Shown here in pieces: positions 56,817 to 64,000 of a DNA stretch of 64,000 nt. Numbering within the stretch: the stretch's first letter is position 1; each line of letters opens with the position of its first letter. The notes under the pieces were generated by a model, which was not told the DNA's origin, did not search any database, and was given only the letters and a program-made list of their open reading frames with translations. Source of the stretch: an uncultured Modestobacter sp. (lineage in GTDB: Bacteria > Actinomycetota > Actinomycetes > Mycobacteriales > Geodermatophilaceae); assembly GCF_947486615.1 (NCBI RefSeq), contig NZ_CANKUD010000001.1, positions 434,001-498,000 on the forward strand, given 5' to 3'. The translations under genes and the position numbers were made by a program.

Positions 56817-57992
56817 TCAGGCACCCAGTCGCCGTTCGAACCCCGGCGGGACGACGACGTCCTCGCGCCGCAGCTGGTCGACCGACTCGTGCCCCAGGCC
56901 GATCAGCGCCGAGCCCAGCCCGTCGCGCAGCAGGTCCAGCACGTTCTCCACGCCGGCCTGGCCGTTCGCGGCGAGTCCCCACAGGTAGGCCCGGCCGATC
57001 ATCACGGCCTTCGCGCCCAGGGCCAGCGCCTTGGCCACGTCCCCGCCCCGGCGGATGCCGCCGTCCAGCAGCACCTCGACCTGGTCACCGACCGCCTCGG
57101 CCACCGCCGGCAGGGCGCGGATCGAGGCCGGGGTGCCGTCCAGGTTGTTGCCGCCGTGGTTGGACACCGAGATCGCCGAGACGCCGGCGTCCACGGCGCG
57201 CTTCGCGTCGTCGACCCGCATGACGCCCTTGAGCATGAACGGCCCGTCCCACTGCGCGCTCAGCCAGGCGACGTCGTCCCAGGAGGGCATCGGGGAGTTC
57301 ATCCACTGGCCGTAGGCGCCGAAGAAGGTGGGCGCCGGTTCGCCGGGCGTGGCCACCATGTTGGGCACGGTGAGGTCGGGGAGCGCCCGGGTGCGGGCGA
57401 AGTCCAGCAGCCAGCGGGGCCGGGCGAGCACCTGCGGGGCGTACCGCCGCGCGGCCTCGAAGTCGATCTTCTCCGGGATGAACGGGCTGCCCCAGTCGCG
57501 GCCGTAGGCGAACGACCAGTCGAGCGTGGCGATCATGCCGACCGCCCCGGCGTCCTTCGCCCGCTGCATCCGGCCCAGCATCTCCTCGCGGGTGCCGACC
57601 CAGTACATCTGGAAGAAGGTCTGCGGGTTGGCGGCGACGACCTCCTCGACCGGCTTGCTGGCGAAGGAGGACAGCCCCATCGCCACTCCCCGGGCCGCGG
57701 CGGCCCGGGCGACGGCGACCTCGCCGTCGGGGTGCACCGCCTGGACGCCGGTGGGACTGATCAGCACCGGCATCGAGACCTGCTGGCCCATCACCGTGAC
57801 GCCGAGCCGGCGCTCGTTGCTCAGCCCGGCGGTGTGCGGGGCGAACCCCAGCTCGGCGAAGGCGGCGGTGTTGTCGTCGACGGTGAGCCCGCGCTCGGAA
57901 CCGGCGACCAGCGCCCCGTAGACCCCCTTGGGCAGCCGCCGCTTCGCGCGCCGCTGCGCCTCGGCCACGGACTCGAACCACGCGTTCGCCAC
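56817..57992 (-). CDS. mftD: MftD-like FMN enzyme (pre-mycofactocin synthase)
   Basis: A 391-residue alpha-hydroxy-acid-oxidase-fold protein: ANAWFESVAEAQRRAKRRLP, LVAGSERGLTVDDN, LSSFASKPVEEVV, GPFMLKGVMRVDDAKRAVDA and SVSNHGGNNLDGTPAS. These match MftD (M. tuberculosis Rv0694, formerly LldD1), which oxidatively deaminates a mycofactocin precursor. GTG start, length as expected. No mftA, B, C, E or F lies nearby, so it is an isolated copy here; a related oxidase cannot be fully excluded. Confidence 0.82.
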   Translation of the reverse strand: MANAWFESVAEAQRRAKRRLPKGVYGALVAGSERGLTVDDNTAAFAELGFAPHTAGLSNERRLGVTVMGQQVSMPVLISPTGVQAVHPDGEVAVARAAAARGVAMGLSSFASKPVEEVVAANPQTFFQMYWVGTREEMLGRMQRAKDAGAVGMIATLDWSFAYGRDWGSPFIPEKIDFEAARRYAPQVLARPRWLLDFARTRALPDLTVPNMVATPGEPAPTFFGAYGQWMNSPMPSWDDVAWLSAQWDGPFMLKGVMRVDDAKRAVDAGVSAISVSNHGGNNLDGTPASIRALPAVAEAVGDQVEVLLDGGIRRGGDVAKALALGAKAVMIGRAYLWGLAANGQAGVENVLDLLRDGLGSALIGLGHESVDQLRREDVVVPPGFERRLGA

Positions 57993-58130
57993 CTGCGGAC
58001 CCCCTGCTGCTCGCCCCGTCCGGCCGGGCGCCGTCGCCCGGCCGGGGCGTCCGCGACCCGGCGTGCACCGGGGCGTGGCACCGAGTGCCACCCTAGCCGC
58101 GGGGACGTGGCGCAGCGCACAGCTGCCGGG

Positions 58131-58730
58131 TCAGCCCTGCTTGATCGCCGAGACGTCGAACTCGATCTGGATCCGGTCGCTGACCAGCACCCCGCCGGTG
58201 TCGAGCACGGCGTTCCAGGTCAGGTCCCAGTCGCTGCGCTTGATCGCCAGCGCGCCCTCGAAACCGACCCGGGTGTTGCCGAAGGGGTCCAGCGCCGAGC
58301 CGGTGAGGGTGAAGTCGACCGACACCGGCCGGGTGACGGCCTTGATGGTCAGGTCGCCGGTGACCCGGTAGACGTCGGCGTCGACCTGCTCGACGTGGGT
58401 GGAGCTGAAGAGCATCTCGGGGTACTGCTCGACGTCCAGGAAGTCCGGGGAGCGGAGGTGGCCGTCCCGGTCCTGGTTGCCGGTGTCGATGCTGGCGGTG
58501 GCGATCCGCAGGCTGACCCGGCTGGCACCGGGGTCGGCGGTGTCCAGGTGCGCCGCGCCGGCGAACTCGGTGAACGCACCACGGACGGTGGTCACCATGG
58601 CGTGCCGGGCGCGGACGCCGATGCGGGTGTGCGCGGCGTCGACGGTGTAGTCGCCCGTGACGTCGGCCAGTGCGGTGGTGGCGGCGTCGAAGTCCGTCGA
58701 GGCACTCTCGGGTGCGCGGTGCTTGCCCAC
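58131..58730 (-). CDS. YceI-family lipid-binding protein
   Basis: A 199-residue beta-barrel protein: DYTVDAAHTRIGVRARHAMVTTVRGAFTEF, ASIDTGNQDRDGHLRSPDFLDVEQYPEMLF and GDLTIKAVTRPVSVDFTL. YceI domains bind polyisoprenoids in their barrel. No signal peptide, so probably cytoplasmic. GTG start after GAGGAG. An inverted repeat GGGGT-GCA-ACCCC lies 20 bp upstream. Confidence 0.9.
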   Translation of the reverse strand: MGKHRAPESASTDFDAATTALADVTGDYTVDAAHTRIGVRARHAMVTTVRGAFTEFAGAAHLDTADPGASRVSLRIATASIDTGNQDRDGHLRSPDFLDVEQYPEMLFSSTHVEQVDADVYRVTGDLTIKAVTRPVSVDFTLTGSALDPFGNTRVGFEGALAIKRSDWDLTWNAVLDTGGVLVSDRIQIEFDVSAIKQG

Positions 58731-59007
58731 GGTTCAACGCTCCTCTCTCGGGGTGCAACCCCTCGATGGTGCCCGATCACCCCGCCCGGGTGGGCGGGAG
58801 GTGTCGCGTCGAGTGCGGACGGCCCCGTCCGGTGGCCCGGCGCACCGGTGGACCCGAGACAGCGAGGTGGGCGGCGAACAGGGGGCGCCGGCGCCTCGAC
58901 CCGGCACCCGGGGGTCCGCCGCCGGTACCGCAGGACGAGCCCAGCGGGCAGTGACCCGGTACCCGAGGTGGATCCGCAGGACGCTGGTCGAGACCGAGGG
59001 TGATCTC

Positions 59008-59628
59008 GTGATCCTGCTCAGCGACCCCCGCGTCGCCGCCGTTCCCCTCGCCCGGAGCGACGACCGGCTGTGCACCCTCGACGCCCGGTTCGGTCCGGCC
59101 AGGGCCCGGGTGCGCACCGGACTGGCCGATCGGCTCGCCACCGCCGCAGCGCTGCTCCCCCCGGCCGTGCGGCTGCAGGTCGTCGAGGGGCACCGCCCGG
59201 TCACCCGCCAGCGGGCCATCATCTCCGGCTATGCGGCGACGGTCGCCCAGGCACACCCGGATGCCTCGGCCGAGGAGCAGCGACACCTGGTGAGCCGCTT
59301 CGTCTCCCCTGTCGACGTGGCCCCGCACGTGGCCGGTGCCGCGGTCGACCTCACACTGGCCGACGCCGGCACCGGCGCGGAGCTGGACCTGGGCACCGCC
59401 ATCGACGCCACCCCCGAGGAGTCGGGTGGCCGCTGCTTCACCGACGCAGCCGACATCAGCCCGGCGGCCCGGGCGCACCGCGAGCTGCTCGCGTCGGTGC
59501 TGCGCGAGGCCGGTCTGGTCAACTACCCCACCGAGTGGTGGCACTGGAGCTTCGGCGACCGGTACTGGGCGCTGTCCACCGGCGCACCGGCGGGGCTCTA
59601 CGGCCCGGTGCCCGAGGTCGACCGATGA
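59008..59628 (+). CDS. VanX-like D-alanyl-D-alanine dipeptidase (M15D)
   Basis: A 206-residue zinc peptidase, close to the usual VanX length. All VanX active-site residues align: R63 in EGHRPVTR, zinc ligands H107 and D114 in DVAPHVAGAAVDL, catalytic E176 and zinc ligand H179 in EWWHW, with the same spacings as VanX. It cleaves D-Ala-D-Ala. The GTG at 59008 is chosen for GAGGG eight bases upstream; GTG at 58951 is an alternative. First gene of a coupled cell-wall precursor operon. Confidence 0.85.
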   Translation: MILLSDPRVAAVPLARSDDRLCTLDARFGPARARVRTGLADRLATAAALLPPAVRLQVVEGHRPVTRQRAIISGYAATVAQAHPDASAEEQRHLVSRFVSPVDVAPHVAGAAVDLTLADAGTGAELDLGTAIDATPEESGGRCFTDAADISPAARAHRELLASVLREAGLVNYPTEWWHWSFGDRYWALSTGAPAGLYGPVPEVDR

Positions 59629-60833
59629 GCGCGCCGGCGCTCATCCGCCAGCAGCCGGACACCGACCTGGGTGCCGCCGCGGCCGTGCTGTCGGTCGACC
59701 TCGCTGCCGTGGCGGCCAACTGCCGCCTGCTGGCCGCTCGCGCGGCGGGTGAGCTGATGGCCGTGGTCAAGGCCGACGGCTTCGGCCACGGCGCCGCCGC
59801 GGTGGCCCGAACCGCGCTGGACAACGGCGCGACCTGGCTCGGGGTCACCGCCCTGTCGGAGGGGTTGGCGCTGCGCGAGGCCGGCCTGCCCGCTCCCCTG
59901 CTGAGCTGGCTGAACCCGCTCGGCGCGGACTTCGCCGCCGCCGTCCAGGCCGGCATAGACCTCGCCGTCCCCTCGATCGCCCACCTCGACGCCATCGCCG
60001 GCGCCTACCCCGACCGGCCCGCGCGGGTGCACCTGCACCTGGACACCGGCCTCGCCCGGGACGGCGCCCCGCCCGAGGAGTGGGCGGCGCTGTGCCGGTC
60101 GGCCCGGCTGGCCGAGGCGCGGGGGCAACTGCGGGTGGTGGGGGTCATGGGCCACCTGGCGCGCAGCGACGAGCCCGGCCACCCGGCCAACGCCGCCGGC
60201 CGGGCGGCCTTCGACCGCGGGCTGCGCATCGCCCGGGCGCTGGGGTTGCGCCCGGTGCACCGGCACCTCGCCGCGACCGCGGCGACCCTGGCCGACCCGC
60301 TGGCCCACCACACGATGGTGCGCGTCGGCGCCGGCCTGGTGGGGATCGACCCCTCCGGCAGCACGACGTTGCACCCGGCGATGACCCTCACCGCGCCGGT
60401 CGTCAGCGTTCGCCGGGTCGCCGCCGGCACCGGCGTCGGCTATGGGCACACCTGGGTCGCACCGCAGCCGACCACACTGGCCCTCCTGCCGGTCGGCTAC
60501 GCCGACGGGCTGCCGCGGGTGGCCTCCGGCCGGGCCGAGGTGCTGCTGGCCGGCCGGCGCTGCCCGGTGGTCGGCCGCATCTCCATGGACCAGGTCGTCG
60601 TCGACGTCGGCCCCGACCGCACGGTGGCCGTCGGGGAGACCGCCACCGTCCTGGGCACCGGAGCCGGCGGTGCCCCAACCGCGGCCGAGTGGGCCGCCTG
60701 GTCCCAGACGCTCGAGCACGAGGTCGTCACCGGCCTCGGCTCCGCGCCGGCGCGAGTGCTCCGACGCACCACCCCACCCACCACTGCCCCGTCCCCCGCT
60801 GCCTCGCCCACCTCTCCCAGGAGCACCCGATGA
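59625..60833 (+). CDS. alr: Alanine (or serine) racemase, PLP-dependent
   Basis: A 402-residue racemase. PLP lysine lies in AVVKADGFGHG (usually ADAYGHG), the pocket has HLDTGLARDG, and the second catalytic Tyr is in GTGVGYGHTW. The domain end is PVVGRISMDQVVVDVG. The last ~25 residues are a Pro/Thr/Ser tail. It produces D-Ala for the ligase next door; D-Ser formation as in VanT cannot be ruled out. ATG overlaps the dipeptidase stop by 4 bp. Confidence 0.88.
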   Translation: MSAPALIRQQPDTDLGAAAAVLSVDLAAVAANCRLLAARAAGELMAVVKADGFGHGAAAVARTALDNGATWLGVTALSEGLALREAGLPAPLLSWLNPLGADFAAAVQAGIDLAVPSIAHLDAIAGAYPDRPARVHLHLDTGLARDGAPPEEWAALCRSARLAEARGQLRVVGVMGHLARSDEPGHPANAAGRAAFDRGLRIARALGLRPVHRHLAATAATLADPLAHHTMVRVGAGLVGIDPSGSTTLHPAMTLTAPVVSVRRVAAGTGVGYGHTWVAPQPTTLALLPVGYADGLPRVASGRAEVLLAGRRCPVVGRISMDQVVVDVGPDRTVAVGETATVLGTGAGGAPTAAEWAAWSQTLEHEVVTGLGSAPARVLRRTTPPTTAPSPAASPTSPRSTR

Positions 60834-61879
60834 CCGCGCCGACCACCTCGCCGCTCTCCACCACCCGCACCCGGGTGGCCGTCGTCGGCGGTGGCCGCAG
60901 TTGCGAGCACGAGGTGTCCCTCGCCTCGGCCGCCGCCGTCGCCGCAGCCCTGGACCCCGCCCGCTACGACGTCGTCCGGCTGACCATCGACCGGGACGGC
61001 GGCTGGCGGGAGCGGGAGGGCCGCCCGGTGGGGCTGGCCGGCGCGGTGGCGACGCTGCGCAGCTGCGATGTCGTCGTGCCGATGGTGCACGGGCCCGCCG
61101 GGGAGGACGGCACACTGGCCGCGCTGTGCGACCTCGCCGACGTGCCCTACGTCGGGTCCGGCGTGGGCGCCGGCGCGGTCGCGATGGACAAGTGGGTGAC
61201 CAAGCTGGTCGCCGCCGCCCTGGGCCTGGGGGTCGCTCCGGGGGTGCTCCTCACCGCCGCCACCGCGGCGGGGCACACCGTGGACCGCCCGGTGGTGGTG
61301 AAGCCGGTGGCGGCGGGGTCCAGCCACGGGGTGTCCCTGGTCCGGGCACCGGAGGAGCTCCCGGCAGCACTCACCGCGGCGTTCACCGTCGACGACAGGG
61401 TGCTGGTCGAGGAGGCGGTGGTCGGGCGGGAGGTCGACATCGCCGTGGTCGGCCGGCCCGACGGCACCCGACTCGTCTCGCCCGCGCTGGAGATCGTGTG
61501 CGACGGGTTGTTCGACCATGGGACCAAGTACGGCGGCACCGCGGACTTCCGGGTGCCTGCAGACCTCGGCACGGACGTCGCGGCGACCTTGGAGCGGGCG
61601 GCCGTCGCGGTGTACGACGCCCTGGGCTGCCGGGGGGTGGCCCGGGTCGACTTCTTCTGGACCGAGCAGGGGCCGGTGCTCAATGAGGTCAACACCACGC
61701 CGGGCTTCACGCCTGCGTCGCAGGTGCCGCGGATGTTCGCCGCTGCCGGCCTCCCCTACCCGGCGCTGCTGGACCTGCTCATCGGGGACGCCGTCGCCGG
61801 GACGGCTCCCACCGGGACCGCCGCCCTCTGGACCGTGGCCGGACTCGGCCGGCCGGATCGGACCCCGGTGCCGGCATGA
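60830..61879 (+). CDS. ddl: D-alanine--D-alanine ligase family protein
   Basis: A 349-residue ATP-grasp ligase: GGRSCEHEVSLASA with the N-terminal catalytic Glu, VHGPAGEDGTLAALCDLADVPYVGSG, KPVAAGSSHGVSLV, and metal-binding NEVNTTPGF. The omega-loop reads FDHGTKYGG, retaining the Lys-Tyr pair of D-Ala-D-Ala ligases and lacking the His of D-lactate-adding VanA. D-Ala-D-Ala is the likeliest product. ATG overlaps the racemase stop by 4 bp. Confidence 0.87.
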   Translation: MTAPTTSPLSTTRTRVAVVGGGRSCEHEVSLASAAAVAAALDPARYDVVRLTIDRDGGWREREGRPVGLAGAVATLRSCDVVVPMVHGPAGEDGTLAALCDLADVPYVGSGVGAGAVAMDKWVTKLVAAALGLGVAPGVLLTAATAAGHTVDRPVVVKPVAAGSSHGVSLVRAPEELPAALTAAFTVDDRVLVEEAVVGREVDIAVVGRPDGTRLVSPALEIVCDGLFDHGTKYGGTADFRVPADLGTDVAATLERAAVAVYDALGCRGVARVDFFWTEQGPVLNEVNTTPGFTPASQVPRMFAAAGLPYPALLDLLIGDAVAGTAPTGTAALWTVAGLGRPDRTPVPA

Positions 61880-62880
61880 CGCAGGTGACGGTGGAGCACC
61901 GGCTCCGGGTCCAGGGGCTGGACCTGCTCCGTGGCGTGGCCGTCGGCCTGGTGATGCTGCGGCACGCCCTGCCCGACGTCTTCCCCGGCGCCGGGGTCGT
62001 GGGCGTGGTCATGTTCTTCGCGCTGTCCGGTCACCTGATCACCGGCCTGCTGACCGAGGAGCACACCCGGACGGGTCGGGTCGACCTCCGCCGGTTCTAC
62101 GCACGGCGGGCGTGGCGGCTCGTGCCCCCGCTGCTGGTGGTCCTGGCCGCGGTCACCGTGGTGACCTGGTGGCTGGACCCGCTCGGCGATCGGGCGACCC
62201 TGCCGCGCGACCTGCTGGTCGCCCTCACCTGGACCGGCAACCTGCCGCACCTCACCCCGAACGGGGCGACGTTCCACCTGTGGACGCTGGCCACGGAGGA
62301 ACAGTTCTACCTGCTCTGGCCGGTGCTGCTGGTGCTCTGCATCGGTCGGGCGCGGCCGGGCCGGGCGGTCGGCGCCGCGGCCGCGGGAACGGGGGCGGTG
62401 CTGCTGGCCACCGTCGTGTGGTCGGCGGACGCACCCGAGGTGGCCTACGCGCTGCCGACCTCCTGGGCGGTGTGCTTCGTCATCGGCGCGGCGTCCCGGC
62501 TGTACGGACACCGGCTGCGCATCCCGCGGGCAGCGGTACCGGCCGCGTTGCTCGCCCTGGGCGCGCTGTCCGTGATCCCCTTACGCGGGCACTCGCTCAC
62601 CTACCTGGTGGGTGGGCCGGTGATCGCCGGGCTGACCGTCGTGCTGCTGCTGGCCTGGACGTCGTGGACGGAGGTGCGACCGGTGCCGCTGACCTGGCTG
62701 GTGCGCCTGGGCACCGTCTCCTACAGCGCCTACCTCTGGAACTACCCGCTGACGCTGTGGCTGCGCCCGGTCCCGTGGGGCGAGACGCTCGCGGCGGTGC
62801 TGACGGTGCTCGCCGCGGCAGCCAGCTGGCGGTGGGTCGAGCGCCCCCTGGGCCGGCTGCGCAGCAGGGTCATCGGGTGA
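61876..62880 (+). CDS. Acyltransferase-3 family membrane protein (VanT N-domain-like)
   Basis: A 334-residue integral membrane protein with about ten helices: VQGLDLLRGVAVGLVMLRHALPDVF with the family's catalytic-type His, FFALSGHLITGLL, FYARRAWRLVPPLL and HLWTLATEEQFYLLWPV. Acyltransferase-3 proteins O-acylate surface glycans. The same domain forms the N-terminal membrane half of VanT, where it helps take up L-serine. ATG overlaps the ligase stop by 4 bp. Confidence 0.87.
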   Translation: MTQVTVEHRLRVQGLDLLRGVAVGLVMLRHALPDVFPGAGVVGVVMFFALSGHLITGLLTEEHTRTGRVDLRRFYARRAWRLVPPLLVVLAAVTVVTWWLDPLGDRATLPRDLLVALTWTGNLPHLTPNGATFHLWTLATEEQFYLLWPVLLVLCIGRARPGRAVGAAAAGTGAVLLATVVWSADAPEVAYALPTSWAVCFVIGAASRLYGHRLRIPRAAVPAALLALGALSVIPLRGHSLTYLVGGPVIAGLTVVLLLAWTSWTEVRPVPLTWLVRLGTVSYSAYLWNYPLTLWLRPVPWGETLAAVLTVLAAAASWRWVERPLGRLRSRVIG

Positions 62881-64000
62881 GCACGTCGGCATCTGCCCGG
62901 CTGCGGGAGGTCGGCCCCGAGGGGGCGGTCGGCCTGGTGGTCGCCGTCTTCGGCCTGCTGGAGGTCGCCCGGTCGGACACCGCACTGCCCGGCTTCGGCC
63001 CGGAGCTGGCCGTCCTGGCCCTGGTCACTGCGGCGGCCGTGGCACTCTCCCGGCGGGCGCCGGCCGCAGCTCTGGCCCTGGTCTGGCTGATCGGCACGTG
63101 GCAGCTGCTGGCCGGTCTCCCTCCGCTGCTGGTCCAGCTGGCGCTGGCGCTGGTGTTCTACGGCGGCGCCCGGTGGGGGCGCACCCCGACCGTGCTGATC
63201 AGCGGCGCCTCGGTCCCGCTGGGCATCCTGATCGGCTTCCTCGCCCTGTACGGCGGGCGCTACGTACCGGCCATCGGCGACCGGCTGGGGGTGCTGCTGG
63301 ACCCGCTGGCCGGAGTGCTGGACGCTCTGCGGCTCGGCGTCCTCGGCCTCGGGTTCCTCCTGCTCGGCGCACCGTGGCTGGCCGGTCTGGCGGTGCGGTA
63401 CCAGACCCGGGCGCGTGCCTCCCGGGCCGCTCAGCTGGCGGCGGAGGAACGCGAGGCGCAGACCGCGGAGATCGCCCGGCTGCGCAGCGAGCAGGCCCGG
63501 CTGGCCGCCGACGTGCACGACGTCGTCGGGCACTCGCTGGCGGTCGTCCTGGCGCAGGCCGAGTCGGGCCAGTACCTCCCGGACGACGACCCGGCGCGGC
63601 TCAAGCAGACCCTGGCGACCATCGCCACGTCCGCCCGGTCCTCGCTGCAGGACGTGCGCGCGGTGCTGGCCCCGGCAGACGCCACCGGGGCGACGGCCTA
63701 CCGCTCCCGCTCGCTGGAGGAGCTGCTGGAGGGGGCCCGCCGCAGCGGCCAGCAGGTCGTCGCGACCGAGTCCGGCCGGCCGCAACCGCTGCCTCCTGAA
63801 CTGGCCCAGGTCGCCTACCGGGTGCTGCAGGAGATGCTGACCAACGCCATCCGGCACGGACGGCGGGACACCCCCGTCGTCGTGGACCGGGCATGGGGCG
63901 AGGAGCTGAGGATCCAGGTGGTGAACGAGGTGGTCGGGACGACGTCGCCCGCGGAGCAGGACGGCGCCACGCAGGACGGCGCCACGCAGGACGGCGCCAC
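62877..64000 (+). CDS. Sensor histidine kinase, NarL type (3' end beyond window)
   Basis: An open frame of 374 codons running off the end. Residues ~15-185 form about five to six membrane helices. A coiled coil (~185-210) leads to the phospho-acceptor H214 in LAADVHDVVGHSLAVV (HisKA_3 type). The ATP-binding domain starts with EMLTNAIRHG (N box). After it comes a 15-bp tandem repeat encoding DGATQ. GTG overlaps the acyltransferase stop by 4 bp. It probably senses the cell envelope; a response regulator is expected next. Confidence 0.87.
   Translation, partial: MSTSASARLREVGPEGAVGLVVAVFGLLEVARSDTALPGFGPELAVLALVTAAAVALSRRAPAAALALVWLIGTWQLLAGLPPLLVQLALALVFYGGARWGRTPTVLISGASVPLGILIGFLALYGGRYVPAIGDRLGVLLDPLAGVLDALRLGVLGLGFLLLGAPWLAGLAVRYQTRARASRAAQLAAEEREAQTAEIARLRSEQARLAADVHDVVGHSLAVVLAQAESGQYLPDDDPARLKQTLATIATSARSSLQDVRAVLAPADATGATAYRSRSLEELLEGARRSGQQVVATESGRPQPLPPELAQVAYRVLQEMLTNAIRHGRRDTPVVVDRAWGEELRIQVVNEVVGTTSPAEQDGATQDGATQDGA
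63957..64000. repeat. 15-bp in-frame tandem repeat
   Basis: CAGGACGGCGCCACG is repeated almost three times (63957, 63972, 63987) up to the window end, encoding QDGAT units inside the kinase ATPase domain. The copy number beyond 64000 is unknown. Confidence 0.85.

Noticed and set aside
56817-57992. L-lactate dehydrogenase LldD
   Set aside because: The N-terminal and active-site stretches match Rv0694/MftD much better than lactate dehydrogenases.
58781-58798. CCCGCCC/GGGCGGG hairpin upstream of the yceI and vanX-like genes
   Set aside because: Lies between divergent genes, so a terminator makes no sense, and 7-bp GC arms arise easily by chance here.
59008-62880. A functional vancomycin-resistance operon
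   Set aside because: The ligase omega-loop keeps the Lys-Tyr typical of D-Ala-D-Ala ligases, there is no VanH, and the response regulator is not visible. Resistance cannot be claimed.

Overview
The window is very GC-rich with strongly GC-biased third positions, many GTG starts, 4-bp ATGA/GTGA gene overlaps and several apparently leaderless genes. Gene content (PacL/CtpC, CtpD, a Mrf-type protein, MftD, paired acyl-CoA dehydrogenases) indicates an actinobacterium. The overall flavour suggests Geodermatophilaceae (Blastococcus/Modestobacter-like), but that family assignment is an inference. No rRNA, tRNA, IS element, phage gene or CRISPR array was seen, and no stretch over 300 bases lacks a gene.

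Bases 1-33,630 form a metal, mainly zinc, homeostasis island. It opens with a truncated YraQ/DUF318 permease divergent from a metal-efflux module: a PacL-like DUF1490 membrane protein, a CtpC-like P1B ATPase with a CPC motif, and a CtpD-like ATPase with SPC and HEGST motifs. Two divergent operons then encode related Opp/Nik-type ABC importers, in both of which the two permease subunits are fused into one protein. The leftward operon also carries an Fe(II)/2-oxoglutarate dioxygenase of the TauD/GBBH type and an MFS transporter. The rightward operon runs into znuACB. Zur-box-like palindromes sit at the start codon of the rightward operon, in front of znuA, and between two divergent operons at 31.5 kb.

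After a PadR-ABC-FtsX export module (20.1-24.3 kb) comes a long leftward operon from 31.4 to 24.4 kb. It encodes zinc-free (Cys-less) paralogues of L28, L33, S14 and S18, a 45-residue Cys-rich peptide, a Nik-type importer whose permease and two ATPases are one polypeptide, and a translationally coupled methyltransferase. Divergent from it lie a Mrf-like (Rv0106-like) CobW-C protein without a Walker A motif, L31 type B, a Cys-less L32 and a small four-cysteine ferredoxin-like protein. Together these look like the response to zinc starvation: swap ribosomal proteins to release zinc, put ribosomes into hibernation, and import zinc by ZnuABC and by up to three peptide/metallophore-type importers. 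The neighbouring ATPases would remove excess metal.

Bases 33.6-58.7 kb are mostly ordinary metabolism: a succinate-semialdehyde-type dehydrogenase, PhoD phosphatase, a CoA-transferase, several hypothetical proteins, a PRISE-like reductase, a DUF3616 protein, a secreted amidase, an ASCH protein, a SnoaL/quinone-oxidoreductase pair with a divergent LysR regulator, an HDOD/GGDEF-EAL signalling pair, a heterodimer-type acyl-CoA dehydrogenase pair, a CE1758/CE1759 flavin monooxygenase-reductase pair, an MftD-like enzyme and a YceI protein. Several units end in strong hairpins.

The window ends (59.0-64.0 kb) in a tightly overlapped operon: VanX-like D,D-dipeptidase, alanine racemase, D-Ala-D-Ala ligase, acyltransferase-3 membrane protein and a truncated sensor kinase. 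It resembles the parts list of glycopeptide-resistance operons, with the two halves of VanT on separate genes.
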